A DNA stretch of 64,000 nucleotides from positions 1-64,000 of the forward strand of contig CAJOMU010000006.1 in the NCBI GenBank assembly GCA_905235735.1, given 5' to 3'. This DNA is from an uncultured Synergistales bacterium (GTDB lineage: Bacteria > Synergistota > Synergistia > Synergistales > Aminobacteriaceae). The notes under the pieces are model-generated. The model searched no databases. It saw only the letters and a program-made list of their open reading frames with translations, and was not told the DNA's origin. Below, piece by piece: positions 53,884-62,996 of this stretch. Numbering within the stretch: position 1 is the stretch's first letter; every line of letters starts with the position of its first letter. The position numbers and the translations under genes were made by a program.

Positions 53884-53911
53884 AGGGGCAACTCTTAAAG
53901 GGGCTGCCTCT
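53884..53911 (+). terminator. terminator of the binding-protein array
   Basis: AGGGGCA (53884-53890) pairs with TGCCTCT (53905-53911, one G-T pair), followed by six T. It ends the long plus-strand run that begins near 43.4 kb. Confidence 0.78.
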
Positions 53912-53922
53912 TTTTTGATTCG

Positions 53923-54354
53923 TTATTTTCCTGTGTAGAATGCACTATCTGTTTCATTGATTTCAATTAATATGCTGCTCTGTCTGAATGCCTCTATTGC
54001 CGCGTCCATTACCTTTTTGATAATTTCAGGCTTCTCATCAACAATCACGCATACAAGCGTATGTTCCTTATAGACTTTATCACCGTCTCTCCAGTAACCG
54101 TCAGCCTCATAGAGTGTGCATCCAGAAATGAATTTGTCTGCTATCTCCGTGAATATCTTCTTTGCCTCTGCAACCGGATATGTCGGTTTGCCTGTGTCAT
54201 AAGCATTCAGACCGATATACAGCGTGTACTTCAGGTGCTCTTCTGTTCCGAAAAAACGTTTTGCTCTGTCGTCCGCGTCATTACCTGCGTAACATGAAAT
54301 GCACAGACACATCACAAGAACTGCTGACATAATTAAACATGCTAACTTCTTCAT
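53923..54354 (-). CDS. exported DUF3574-like small protein
   Basis: About 143 residues with a signal peptide ('MKKLACLIMSAVLVMCLCIS'). The mature part has 'YTLYIGLNAYDTGKPTYPVA', 'FISGCTLYEADGYWRDGDKV', 'KEHTLVCVIVDEKPEIIKKV', 'AIEAFRQSSILIEI', a pattern like DUF3574 proteins (function unknown). ATG 54354 with AGGAGG 12 nt upstream is preferred to a start 17 codons earlier. It stands alone, convergent with the binding-protein array. Confidence 0.7.
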   Translation of the reverse strand: MKKLACLIMSAVLVMCLCISCYAGNDADDRAKRFFGTEEHLKYTLYIGLNAYDTGKPTYPVAEAKKIFTEIADKFISGCTLYEADGYWRDGDKVYKEHTLVCVIVDEKPEIIKKVMDAAIEAFRQSSILIEINETDSAFYTGK

Positions 54355-54426
54355 AATGAATTTAAACCTCCTGAATAAATTAATATTTCTTTGACATAAT
54401 AGCATGAAGGAGCAAAAAAAAAAAAT

Positions 54427-54446
54427 GCCCCCGAATTAACGGGAGC
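54427..54446 (-). terminator. terminator of the large lipoprotein gene
   Basis: On the minus strand GCTCCCG and CGGGGGC (one T-G pair) form a stem with loop TTAATT, followed by T-A-T(12) (plus-strand A run 54414-54425). It lies 14 bp after the stop codon. Confidence 0.87.
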
Positions 54447-54460
54447 AAAATTGTTCCTGA

Positions 54461-56422
54461 TTACTTGTTTCGTTGAGTTACTGTGATTTCCTGATAATCG
54501 CCCGTGTTATTTTCTTTAACGGTGATTGTCGCTGTACGAGTGTTGAACGCATCGCCCTCGTTTGATGTGTAAGCGTCAACAGCAAAGAAGATTTCGCGTT
54601 CATTAGCACCTGTATCTCCGCCTGTAGCCTGATTTGCGGCAACATTACACCAGTCTGAATCGCTTGTAATGGTGTAATTGTCATTGCAAAGCAGTTTGAA
54701 CATAGCAGTTTGGTCAGCCTCAGGCCCGAAATTAAACGCGATCGGATCAACTACAACGTGCGGAGGTCTGTTGAAGGATACCCACCGCGTCGCGTAATAA
54801 GTCCCCATAGTATATTTTCTATGATCCTTTTTCCACCTTGTGTAGCAGGGCGTTGTGTAAGTAGTAACCTCAACCCATAATTTAGGATACTGCTGCCAGT
54901 AAGATTTATAGACTCTCCAGATCCATTCTGAGTCTATATCAAGACGTACTTTTGAAGCACCGGCTACATCACCATTGCTTTTGTTCGGCCAGTACTTATC
55001 AGAGCCATTGTAGAAATCGGCTATCCACTGCGCTGTTACATTACCGCTCTTATTATCGAGTCTCCATTCGCTTGTTTCCCAAGTTTTAGAATGAGAATAG
55101 CTCATCGACTTAGAAATTGATGCTGACGGCGTAAGAGAAGGAGAAGAAGCGATTTTTCCGCTGACACCGAAACTACCCCCGATAGTTGTATCAATTCCGT
55201 CAGTTACAGAACCTGAACGATTTATTGATTTAGGGGCGTTATTTCGTAAAAATACGTTCGAGTTTACGTTCTCTGGTTCTGCTCTAAACTCGAATTTTGC
55301 CGTATGACCTGAGATATATCTCCAGCCGTCTACTTTTCTGTCCTGAAAGTTATTAGGTTTTGTGAAGGCATTGGATTTGACCAGGTAATAATCATCTCCC
55401 TCTGAGAAACTATGCGCGCTGAATACTTCCAATGAAAAGCCTGATTTGAAATTAACATCAGTTTTGTACGCCTCGCTTGTTTCTTTCTTCCATTCGGGTA
55501 CATAGTCAGCCTCGTATTGACTTGTATCTTTGTCGATATGCTGACTGTTGAATTCAATGAATGAGCCTGAAGATGTTTCAGCAGCAGAAGCTCTGAACTG
55601 AGAATTCAGGGCCTGAGTTTGTATTTCAGCTTCCTGAGCTTTGATGTCAAGGAATGCAGCCCAGCGTAAGAAATTCACGGCACGTTCAGCCTGGAATAAG
55701 AAAGCGGCTCTGAAGTTCTGATTATCAACAGGAATTTGATAACCACCATTATCATCTTCATCAGGAGAATTATTTTCAATATCTTCCTCATCTCCGCCAT
55801 TTGAAGAAATATCATCAGAATCAATTTTAGCGAGGTCTTCTTTGGTTGGAAGTTCATATGAGAAGAAGTGAATCGATTTTCCTGCTCGTTTAGCCATTGC
55901 GAACAATTCCGAAGTTACTTCATCATCGCCTTTATCTGAAGTGTAAGAGCGTTGCTCACCGAGAGCTTCGTAAAGATCGTTAATAGTGTTCGGAGTTGGA
56001 TAGAGCAGGGCAATTACGTCTCCTAACTCGTAACGGGGTTTAAGAATTTGAGTTAACCTGTCCATTTGATCGGCTGGAAGTGAAGCACCTCTGAATTCTC
56101 TTCCTTCCAGATTACGCCGGGCAAAATAACTTAACTCAGACCCCATGTAAACCCTGTCGCCTGAAATCATGACGTACTGAATAGCTGGCAATATGGTAAT
56201 GTCGTTAGATATAAGTTCGTCCAAGAAGTTATTCATAAGGGTAATAAATTCATCGGAACTAACGATGTCGATTATGTCAGGAAGTTCGACTGAAGTTTCA
56301 TGAGATTCGGAGTTATCTGGATTGATTGAATTAGAGCTTCCGCCACCGCAGCCTCCAATAAAGAAAACAGCAAAAGCAAACACTAAAATTATGCTTGCTA
56401 ACCGAAACGTTTTTCGGCTCAT
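54461..56422 (-). CDS. large lipoprotein with possible leukocidin-like pore domain and BACON-like C-terminus
   Basis: About 653 residues. A lipobox ends the signal peptide ('FAVFFIGGCGGGSS', Cys lipidation site). The N-terminal ~230 residues are unrecognised and include an acidic Asp/Glu/Asn linker. The centre has amphipathic, Ser/Thr-rich segments ('GGSFGVSGKIASSPSLTPSA', 'SISKSMSYSHSKTWETSEWR', 'LDNKSGNVTAQWIADFYNGS') reminiscent of the leukocidin/haemolysin beta-pore family. The last ~90 residues fit a BACON/Ig-like domain ('FKLLCNDNYTITSDSDWCNV', 'TATITVKENN', 'EITVTQRNK'). ATG 56422 has AAGGAG upstream. The pore assignment is tentative; an adhesin is the alternative. Confidence 0.6.
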   Translation of the reverse strand: MSRKTFRLASIILVFAFAVFFIGGCGGGSSNSINPDNSESHETSVELPDIIDIVSSDEFITLMNNFLDELISNDITILPAIQYVMISGDRVYMGSELSYFARRNLEGREFRGASLPADQMDRLTQILKPRYELGDVIALLYPTPNTINDLYEALGEQRSYTSDKGDDEVTSELFAMAKRAGKSIHFFSYELPTKEDLAKIDSDDISSNGGDEEDIENNSPDEDDNGGYQIPVDNQNFRAAFLFQAERAVNFLRWAAFLDIKAQEAEIQTQALNSQFRASAAETSSGSFIEFNSQHIDKDTSQYEADYVPEWKKETSEAYKTDVNFKSGFSLEVFSAHSFSEGDDYYLVKSNAFTKPNNFQDRKVDGWRYISGHTAKFEFRAEPENVNSNVFLRNNAPKSINRSGSVTDGIDTTIGGSFGVSGKIASSPSLTPSASISKSMSYSHSKTWETSEWRLDNKSGNVTAQWIADFYNGSDKYWPNKSNGDVAGASKVRLDIDSEWIWRVYKSYWQQYPKLWVEVTTYTTPCYTRWKKDHRKYTMGTYYATRWVSFNRPPHVVVDPIAFNFGPEADQTAMFKLLCNDNYTITSDSDWCNVAANQATGGDTGANEREIFFAVDAYTSNEGDAFNTRTATITVKENNTGDYQEITVTQRNK

Positions 56423-56586
56423 GAGTTTGCAACTCCTTCCATGATAAATTAAATGATTACTTTTCATATTAAATCATTTCAGCAGATTATAATACTAAAA
56501 AAATCCTGTGCAACTATCATAATTCAAATCAAAAACCTCCTGTATAATTCACGTTAAATTTTGAATGAAAGGAATTAATTTCTAAC

Positions 56587-57264
56587 ATGTCATTGAATGA
56601 AATACTCTACAAGATTTTGATTCAGGGCGGCTCATACATGACCATCCTGAAAGGTCTCAGTGCTACAGTTCAGATCTCTTTATGGTCTCTGTTATTCGGA
56701 ACTCTCTTAGGCGCAGTAGTATGTGCACTGCGAATGTCGAAAATCAGAATCATAAATACGATTGCGACCATTTATATCGTCCTGCTCAGAGGTTCACCTG
56801 TTCTCATGCTCTTAATGCTCATGTATTACGGAGTGTTTGCGCGTTCAAGTCTTGAGGCACAGACGATAGCAGTAATTACATTCTCAATGAATGTAGCGGC
56901 ACATGTCGCTGAATTATTGCGAGCGTCAATCAGTGCGACAGATTACGGGCAGGTTGAGGCAGCGCGAACGTTGGGGTTCTCAGCGTGGCAGGCATTCAGG
57001 CTCGTAACATTGCCTCAGGTGATTCGAATCGCAAAACCGGTGTATCAGTCTACGGTCGTGAATCTGATTCAATGGACGAGCGTTGTCGGTTACGTTTCGA
57101 TAACGGATTTAACGAGAGTAATCAACAACATAGCCTCGCGTACAATGCAGCCAATGATAACAATCATAATCGGAATGTTAATTTATCTGGCACTCGCATA
57201 CATCGTTCACGGAATATTTGCATTAACAGATATGCTTCAGAATCGGAAAGAGGAGACAGCTTAA
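56587..57264 (+). CDS. polar amino acid ABC transporter permease
   Basis: A 225-residue inner-membrane permease of the HisMQ/GlnP type with about five membrane segments ('VQISLWSLLFGTLLGAVVCA', 'IATIYIVLLRGSPVLMLLML') and the EAA coupling loop 'GQVEAARTLGFSAWQAFRLV'. It is joined to the ATPase gene without a gap. There is no binding-protein gene next to it; the nearest are the swapped-lobe proteins 2.7 kb upstream. Confidence 0.93.
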   Translation: MSLNEILYKILIQGGSYMTILKGLSATVQISLWSLLFGTLLGAVVCALRMSKIRIINTIATIYIVLLRGSPVLMLLMLMYYGVFARSSLEAQTIAVITFSMNVAAHVAELLRASISATDYGQVEAARTLGFSAWQAFRLVTLPQVIRIAKPVYQSTVVNLIQWTSVVGYVSITDLTRVINNIASRTMQPMITIIIGMLIYLALAYIVHGIFALTDMLQNRKEETA

Positions 57265-58365
57265 ATGAATCCCATTGAAGTAAAGAATCTCTGCAAATCA
57301 TTCGGAAGTTTGAATGTACTTCGCGATGTTAATCTCAGTGTTGAAGAGGGAGAACATATCGCGATAATCGGCGGTTCAGGTTGTGGGAAGAGCGTATTTC
57401 TGCGTTCGCTTGAACTGCTTGAAGTTCCTGATTCGGGTCATGTCTTCATTGACGGTGAAGAGATAACAGCACGAGGAGCAGACGTGAATCGAATTAGGCG
57501 CAAAATGGGAATGGTCTATCAGAAGTTTTATCTGTTCTCACACATGAACGTACTCGAAAATCTCTGCATAGCACCCATAAAGCTGCTTGGAATGTCAAAG
57601 TCAGATGCGGAAGCAAAAGCAATGGAATGGCTCTCAAAGGTTGGACTGACATCAAAAGTTCATTCGATGCCCAGCGTATTATCAGGAGGACAGCAGCAGA
57701 GAATAGCGATATGCCGTTCACTCATGATGAATCCGAAAGTGTTATTGTTCGATGAACCCACGAGCGCATTAGACCCTACTATGGTAGGTGAGGTACTTGC
57801 GATGATACGAATGCTTGCGAAACACAGTATCACGATGCTTGTCGTAACGCATGAGATGAAATTTGCGCGTGAATTCGCAGACCGTGTTCTGTTCTTCGCT
57901 GACGGAGGGATATACGAACAGGGAACTCCAGACAAGATATTTGATTCACCAGAGCGTGAGAAAACGATTGCGTTCATCAACAGGCTGAAGTATTTCCACT
58001 TTGAGATTACGGACAGGAATTTTGACCTGCTTGCAATGCACGGAGGTATTCATGATTTTGCGGACAAGTACGGGATTCAATCAAGTCTAGCGTACAGGCT
58101 ACAGTTATGCAGTGAGGAACTAGCATATGAACTGCTCTCCTGCTGTTATGATTCGGATTCAAATATTGACATCAGCATAAACATCTCATACTCTGAATCA
58201 GACTCATCAACTGTAATGAATTTCACGAGCGCAGGAAAAAGATTCAATCCGTTTGATGAACTGATAGATGATGATGTTCATATGGGAGTAGATATTCTCA
58301 GGAAGATAGCAAAGAACATAAGTTATAACTTTGACGGGAAGAATAACATTGAGGTGATTCTATGA
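57265..58365 (+). CDS. amino acid ABC transporter ATPase fused to a GHKL/RsbW-like domain
   Basis: A 366-residue protein. Residues 1-~240 are a GlnQ/HisP-type ATPase: Walker A 'AIIGGSGCGKSVFLRSLELL', signature 'LSGGQQQRIAICRSL', Walker B 'VLLFDEPTSALDP', H-loop 'VVTHEMKFAREFADRV'. Residues ~255-366 are an extension not found in ordinary members, with an N-box-like helix 'YRLQLCSEELAYELLSCCYD', 'TVMNFTSAGKRFNPFDELID' and 'HMGVDILRKIAKNISYNFDG', similar to anti-sigma-type ATPase domains and to the end of the protein at 46219. It overlaps ddl by 4 bp. Confidence 0.9.
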   Translation: MNPIEVKNLCKSFGSLNVLRDVNLSVEEGEHIAIIGGSGCGKSVFLRSLELLEVPDSGHVFIDGEEITARGADVNRIRRKMGMVYQKFYLFSHMNVLENLCIAPIKLLGMSKSDAEAKAMEWLSKVGLTSKVHSMPSVLSGGQQQRIAICRSLMMNPKVLLFDEPTSALDPTMVGEVLAMIRMLAKHSITMLVVTHEMKFAREFADRVLFFADGGIYEQGTPDKIFDSPEREKTIAFINRLKYFHFEITDRNFDLLAMHGGIHDFADKYGIQSSLAYRLQLCSEELAYELLSCCYDSDSNIDISINISYSESDSSTVMNFTSAGKRFNPFDELIDDDVHMGVDILRKIAKNISYNFDGKNNIEVIL

Positions 58366-59306
58366 GCAAGAGGACTGCGGTATTATGCGGCGGAGATGGC
58401 CGTGAACGTGAAGTATCACTGAGAAGCGGAAAGGCAGTATGCGATGCTCTGAATGAATCAGGAATATCTGCTGAACTCATAGATTTGCGTTCGCTTGATG
58501 AGATTGAGATTGTGAGAAATTATGATGCTGTGTTCATTGCAATGCATGGCGACTGGGGAGAAGGAGGAAAACTTCAGGCCAGGCTGAACGATATGAACAT
58601 TCCGTACACAGGTTCAGGGCCGGAAGCTAGTGCTCTTGCAATGGACAAATGGGCGGCATGTAAAATCTTCAGGAATGCGGGTATAAGAATTCCCAAAGGA
58701 GTATTACTGCCTGATGATTTCAGTGATGTGGTCTCTAAACTCGGAAGTCATATTGTAGTGAAGCCATGTTCAGGAGGAAGCACTGTAGGAATCACAATCA
58801 TAGAAGATGCGACACCTCAGAAGCTAAGTGATGCATATGAACTTGCGGTTGAAAGCTATGAAGGTTCAGTCATGGCAGAAGAATACATTGCGGGACGTGA
58901 ATTGACCTGCGGAGTGTGGGAACATAACGGAGAAGTGAAAGCACTTCCAGTGATTGAGATAGTTCCTCATCATGGTTTCTATGACTACAGCAACAAGTAC
59001 ACGGCTGGAGCAACTGAATACATAGTTCAAGCGAAGATTGAATCTGAAGTTTCAGAATGCATTTCAGATTTAGCAGTTCGCGCACATAAATTGCTTGGGT
59101 GTTCAGGTTACAGCCGTTCAGATTTCAGAGTTACACCTGAAGGAAGAGTATATATTCTTGAGGTGAACACTGCACCAGGAATGACGGCAACGAGTTTAGT
59201 ACCGAAAGCGGCACGTGCAATAGGAGTGAGCATGTCAGAATTTGTGAGTGAGATTATGAACATGGCCTCATGCAAACCGCATAACATACTACATAAAGAT
59301 ACTTAG
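58362..59306 (+). CDS. ddl: D-alanine--D-alanine ligase
   Basis: A 314-residue ATP-grasp enzyme making the D-Ala-D-Ala dipeptide for peptidoglycan. It has 'AVLCGGDGREREVSLRSGKA', 'VFIAMHGDWGEGGKLQARL', 'YTGSGPEASALAMDKWAACK', 'VVKPCSGGSTVGITII' and the Mg-binding 'DFRVTPEGRVYILEVNTAPG', 'MTATSLVPKAA'. The segment 'YDYSNKYTAGATEY' carries the tyrosine typical of D-Ala (not D-Lac) specificity. The start overlaps the ABC ATPase stop (ATGA). Confidence 0.95.
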   Translation: MSKRTAVLCGGDGREREVSLRSGKAVCDALNESGISAELIDLRSLDEIEIVRNYDAVFIAMHGDWGEGGKLQARLNDMNIPYTGSGPEASALAMDKWAACKIFRNAGIRIPKGVLLPDDFSDVVSKLGSHIVVKPCSGGSTVGITIIEDATPQKLSDAYELAVESYEGSVMAEEYIAGRELTCGVWEHNGEVKALPVIEIVPHHGFYDYSNKYTAGATEYIVQAKIESEVSECISDLAVRAHKLLGCSGYSRSDFRVTPEGRVYILEVNTAPGMTATSLVPKAARAIGVSMSEFVSEIMNMASCKPHNILHKDT

Positions 59307-59325
59307 AATTGAATTAATCTCAGCG

Positions 59326-59334
59326 TGTTATAAT
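59326..59334 (+). promoter_or_regulatory. extended -10-like promoter element before the aconitase-family gene
   Basis: TGTTATAAT (TGn-TATAAT) at 59326-59334 lies 80 bp upstream of the aconitase-family start, after ddl. No good -35 hexamer at 17 bp is seen. It suggests separate transcription of the acn-icd pair. Confidence 0.4.
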
Positions 59335-59414
59335 TTAATGAACAAAATTTCAGAAAAATTCACAGCAAAAAATTTTTCATACAAAAATAAAATCACGAGG
59401 GGGTATATTCTTAG

Positions 59415-61682
59415 ATGATTAAGCTCTACGATGAAGGTATTTATCTCATCAACGGAACTGATGTAGTCCCGGAAAGCCAATCAGCCGGCAAATACAACAA
59501 AGCTGAAGCCAAGAAGGGCACGATTGCATACGGGATACTGAAATCGCACAACACGGCGGATAACATGGATCATCTTCGCATAAAGTTTGATTCAATGGCC
59601 TCACATGATATAACGTTTGTCGGAATCATTCAGACAGCAAGAGCATCAGGCATGAAGAAATTCCCGCTTCCTTATGTCATGACGAACTGCCACAATTCAC
59701 TCTGTGCAGTAGGCGGAACAATCAACGATGACGATCATTATTTCGGATTGAGTGCCGCGAAGAAATACGGCGGAATTTATGTTCCTCCACATATTGCGGT
59801 CATTCATCAGTTCATGCGTGAGATGTTTGCGGGCTGCGGAAAGATGATTCTCGGTTCGGACTCGCATACAAGATACGGCGCACTTGGAACAATGGCAATT
59901 GGTGAAGGCGGCGGTGAACTGGTCAAGCAGTTACTCGAAGACACATACGATGTAGCATATCCCGGAGTTGTAGCGATATATCTCAAGGGTAAACCTGCTC
60001 CTTACGTTGGGCCTCATGATATAGCAATCGCAATCGTGAAGGCAGTGTTCGAGAAGGGATATGTCAAGAATAAGGTAATGGAGTTCGTTGGGCCTGGCGT
60101 ATCATCAATGACAACTGACTACAGGAACGGCGTTGATGTAATGACAACGGAGACCACATGCTTATCATCAGTGTGGAGGACAGATGCAGATACGCGTGCA
60201 TTCCTTGCTGAACATGGCCGTGCTGACGACTACAAGGAACTGAACCCTGCGAACGTTGCATACTATGACGGCTGTGTAGAAATTGACCTGTCGAAGATTA
60301 AACCGATGATCGCAATGCCTTTCCACCCTTCAAATGCATACACGATTGATGAACTCTATGCGAACCTGAAGGATATTCTCGCTGACACCGAGAAGAGAGC
60401 AGCAAAGGTTGCAGGAGGACGTGCGACATTTACGATGATGGACAAGATTACACCTGACGGAAAGCTCATGGTACAGCAGGGAGTAATCGGAGGCTGTGCA
60501 GGAGGAAATTACACGAACGTTGTCGAGGCAGCACATGCATTGAAAGGCAAGACATGCGGATTTGATGAGTTCTATCTGAGTGTATATCCGTCATCACAGC
60601 CAGTATTCGTTGACCTCGACCGTAAAGGCTATCTTGCTGACCTCATGGATGCAGGCGCAATAATCAGGACTGCATTCTGTGGGCCATGTTTCGGAGCAGG
60701 CGATACACCAGCAAACAACGCATTCTCGATTAGACATACGACACGTAACTTCCCGAACAGAGAAGGTTCAAAGCCCGGAAACGGTCAGATGTCAGCAGTT
60801 GCACTCATGGACGCAAGATCAATAGCGGCAACAGCGGCAAACGGAGGCAAACTCACCAGTGCAGAAGAACTTGACTGCTGGGGCGATGTTCCTGCGTACC
60901 ACTATGACGACAAAGCATACAAGTCAAGAGTGTACTGGGGATTTGGAAAAGCCAATCTCGATGAAGCAATTCGTTTCGGGCCGAACATCAAAGACTGGCC
61001 GGAACAGGAAGCACTTGCGGAGAATATTCTCCTTCGCGTAGTCTCAAAGATACTCGATGAGGTTACAACGACAGATGAACTCATTCCTTCAGGAGAGACA
61101 TCATCATTCAGGTCTAATCCTCTTGGACTTGCGGAGTTCACGCTTTCGAGGAGAGACCCTCAGTATGTGGGACGTGCAAAGGAAGTTCAGAAGATTGAAC
61201 GTGCAAGACTGAACGGTGAAACTGCACCTGAACTTGAAGAAGTCTATGCGGCAATCAAGGCAATTCCGGGACAGGAAGGCGTTGATGTGAAAGCAATCGA
61301 AATAGGCTCAACAATTTACGCCAACAAGCCAGGCGATGGTTCAGCACGTGAGCAGGCGGCATCATGTCAGCGTGTACTCGGAGCACTCGCAAATATCACT
61401 CAGGAATATGCAACGAAGCGTTATCGTTCAAACTGCATGAACTGGGGAATGATTCCGTTCCATTTGAAGGGTGAACCTGATTTTGAAATCGGCGATTATG
61501 TATATGTTCCGGGAATCAGAAGTGCACTCGACAAGAACGAACTCGGAAGCATCAAAGCATATGTAATCAAGGGCGGAAAAGCAACGGAGGCAGAGCTTTA
61601 CATTCAGGATATGACCAGCAATGAACGAGACATAGTGAAGGCTGGTTGTTTAATTAACTTCAACAGAGACAAGAAACGTTAA
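59415..61682 (+). CDS. aconitase-family hydratase (YbhJ type), probable aconitate hydratase
   Basis: A 755-residue enzyme of the aconitase superfamily. Motifs: '[20 protein letters not shown]', '[20 protein letters not shown]' and '[20 protein letters not shown]', giving cysteines for the 4Fe-4S cluster, plus the swivel domain at the C-terminus ('[20 protein letters not shown]'). The length and sequence style match the E. coli YbhJ branch rather than AcnA or AcnB. The icd gene follows after 28 bp, so citrate-to-isocitrate isomerisation is the probable role. GAGGGGG precedes ATG. Confidence 0.88.
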   Translation: MIKLYDEGIYLINGTDVVPESQSAGKYNKAEAKKGTIAYGILKSHNTADNMDHLRIKFDSMASHDITFVGIIQTARASGMKKFPLPYVMTNCHNSLCAVGGTINDDDHYFGLSAAKKYGGIYVPPHIAVIHQFMREMFAGCGKMILGSDSHTRYGALGTMAIGEGGGELVKQLLEDTYDVAYPGVVAIYLKGKPAPYVGPHDIAIAIVKAVFEKGYVKNKVMEFVGPGVSSMTTDYRNGVDVMTTETTCLSSVWRTDADTRAFLAEHGRADDYKELNPANVAYYDGCVEIDLSKIKPMIAMPFHPSNAYTIDELYANLKDILADTEKRAAKVAGGRATFTMMDKITPDGKLMVQQGVIGGCAGGNYTNVVEAAHALKGKTCGFDEFYLSVYPSSQPVFVDLDRKGYLADLMDAGAIIRTAFCGPCFGAGDTPANNAFSIRHTTRNFPNREGSKPGNGQMSAVALMDARSIAATAANGGKLTSAEELDCWGDVPAYHYDDKAYKSRVYWGFGKANLDEAIRFGPNIKDWPEQEALAENILLRVVSKILDEVTTTDELIPSGETSSFRSNPLGLAEFTLSRRDPQYVGRAKEVQKIERARLNGETAPELEEVYAAIKAIPGQEGVDVKAIEIGSTIYANKPGDGSAREQAASCQRVLGALANITQEYATKRYRSNCMNWGMIPFHLKGEPDFEIGDYVYVPGIRSALDKNELGSIKAYVIKGGKATEAELYIQDMTSNERDIVKAGCLINFNRDKKR

Positions 61683-61710
61683 GAAAAATTCTGAAGGGAG
61701 ATTTTTTGCA

Positions 61711-62910
61711 ATGGGCAAGATAAAAATGGTAAACCCCATCGTAGAGATGGACGGCGACGAAATGACGCGTGTATTATGGCAGATAATAAAAGATGATCTG
61801 CTTACACCGTTTGTTGAGCTGAACATGGAATATTACGACTTGGGTCTGCCAGAGAGAGACAAGACCGGCGACAAAGTAACATGGGAAGCAGCAGAGGCAA
61901 TCAAGAAGCATCATGTAGGAGTGAAATGCGCAACGATTACGCCGAATAAGCAGCGTGTCGAGGAGTATAAACTTCATGAGATGTGGAAGAGTCCAAACGG
62001 AACAATCAGGGCTGTGCTTGACGGTACAGTATTCAGAGCACCGATTCTCACGAGCGTAATCAAGCCAGTAGTAAAGAACTGGAAGAAGCCTATCACGATT
62101 GCAAGACACGCATACGGTGATGTGTATCGCGGAACAGAGTACAGAGTTCCAGAACCAGGCAAGGCAGAATTAGTGTTTACCGGCAAGAATGGTGCACAGT
62201 TCAGAGAGACAGTTTATGAGTATGAGTGTCCCGGCGTATTGCAGGCTATGTATAACAAGGACAGTTCGATAAAATCATTCGCACGTTCATGCTTTGAGTA
62301 TGCGCTCTCAACGAAACAAGACCTTTGGTTCTCCTCAAAGGATACGATTTCAAAGCAGTATGACCAGACATTCAAGCTGTTGTTTCAGGAGATTTTCGAG
62401 AGTGAATACGCGGACAAGTTTAAAGCGGCAGGCATCACATATTTCTACACGCTGATTGATGATGCAGTTGCGAGAGTAATGCGTTCAGAAGGCGGATTCA
62501 TCTGGGCATGCAAGAACTATGACGGTGATGTTATGAGCGATATGGTCAGCACAGCATTCGGTTCACTTGCAATGATGACAAGCGTACTCGTTTCACCAGA
62601 CGGAAACTTTGAGTATGAAGCTGCACACGGAACAGTAACGAAGCATTACTATCGTTATCGTGATGAGGGCAAGATGACATCAACGAATCCAGTTGCAACG
62701 ATCTTCGCATGGAGCGGAGCATTACGTAAGCGCGGAGAACTTGACGGAACAAATGACCTTGTAGATTTCGCGAACAGACTCGAAAAGGCAACGATTGACA
62801 CGATTGAAGGCGGAGTTATGACGAAAGATTTAACTGCGCTTGCAGAGGGAGTAACACCGCAGGTAGTGGACAGCAAGCAATTCATTCAGGCGATTGCGTC
62901 AAAATTATAA
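61711..62910 (+). CDS. icd: NADP-dependent isocitrate dehydrogenase (type II)
   Basis: A 399-residue enzyme of the eukaryote-like homodimeric class, converting isocitrate to 2-oxoglutarate. Signatures: 'NPIVEMDGDEMTRVLWQIIK', 'CATITPNKQRVEEYKL', 'WKSPNGTIRAVLDGTVFRAP', 'ARHAYGDVYRGTEY', 'ICWACKNYDGDVMSD'-type segment ('FIWACKNYDGDVMSDMV') and 'EAAHGTVTKHYYRYRDEGK' with the NADP site. With the preceding gene it supplies 2-oxoglutarate for glutamate synthesis. Confidence 0.95.
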   Translation: MGKIKMVNPIVEMDGDEMTRVLWQIIKDDLLTPFVELNMEYYDLGLPERDKTGDKVTWEAAEAIKKHHVGVKCATITPNKQRVEEYKLHEMWKSPNGTIRAVLDGTVFRAPILTSVIKPVVKNWKKPITIARHAYGDVYRGTEYRVPEPGKAELVFTGKNGAQFRETVYEYECPGVLQAMYNKDSSIKSFARSCFEYALSTKQDLWFSSKDTISKQYDQTFKLLFQEIFESEYADKFKAAGITYFYTLIDDAVARVMRSEGGFIWACKNYDGDVMSDMVSTAFGSLAMMTSVLVSPDGNFEYEAAHGTVTKHYYRYRDEGKMTSTNPVATIFAWSGALRKRGELDGTNDLVDFANRLEKATIDTIEGGVMTKDLTALAEGVTPQVVDSKQFIQAIASKL

Positions 62911-62939
62911 TCGTCTTGATTGATACGTTATAATGTGAA

Positions 62940-62973
62940 TTAACCCGTGAGGCTTTCGGGCTTTGCGGGTTAA
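62940..62973 (+). terminator. strong hairpin with T-run after icd, directly before the next ribosome site
   Basis: TTAACCCG (62940-62947) pairs with CGGGTTAA (62966-62973) and is followed by ATTTTTT, then at once by GGAGGTG, the ribosome site of the next gene. A TATAAT lies at 62929-62934 just upstream. It can terminate icd transcripts or act as a leader hairpin for the next gene. Confidence 0.82.
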
Positions 62974-62996
62974 ATTTTTTGGAGGTGTATTTAATC

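Noticed and set aside
62929-62934. TATAAT upstream of the small Cys-rich gene as a firm promoter
   Set aside because: No -35 hexamer at 16-18 bp could be found, so it was kept only as a comment and not listed as a promoter.
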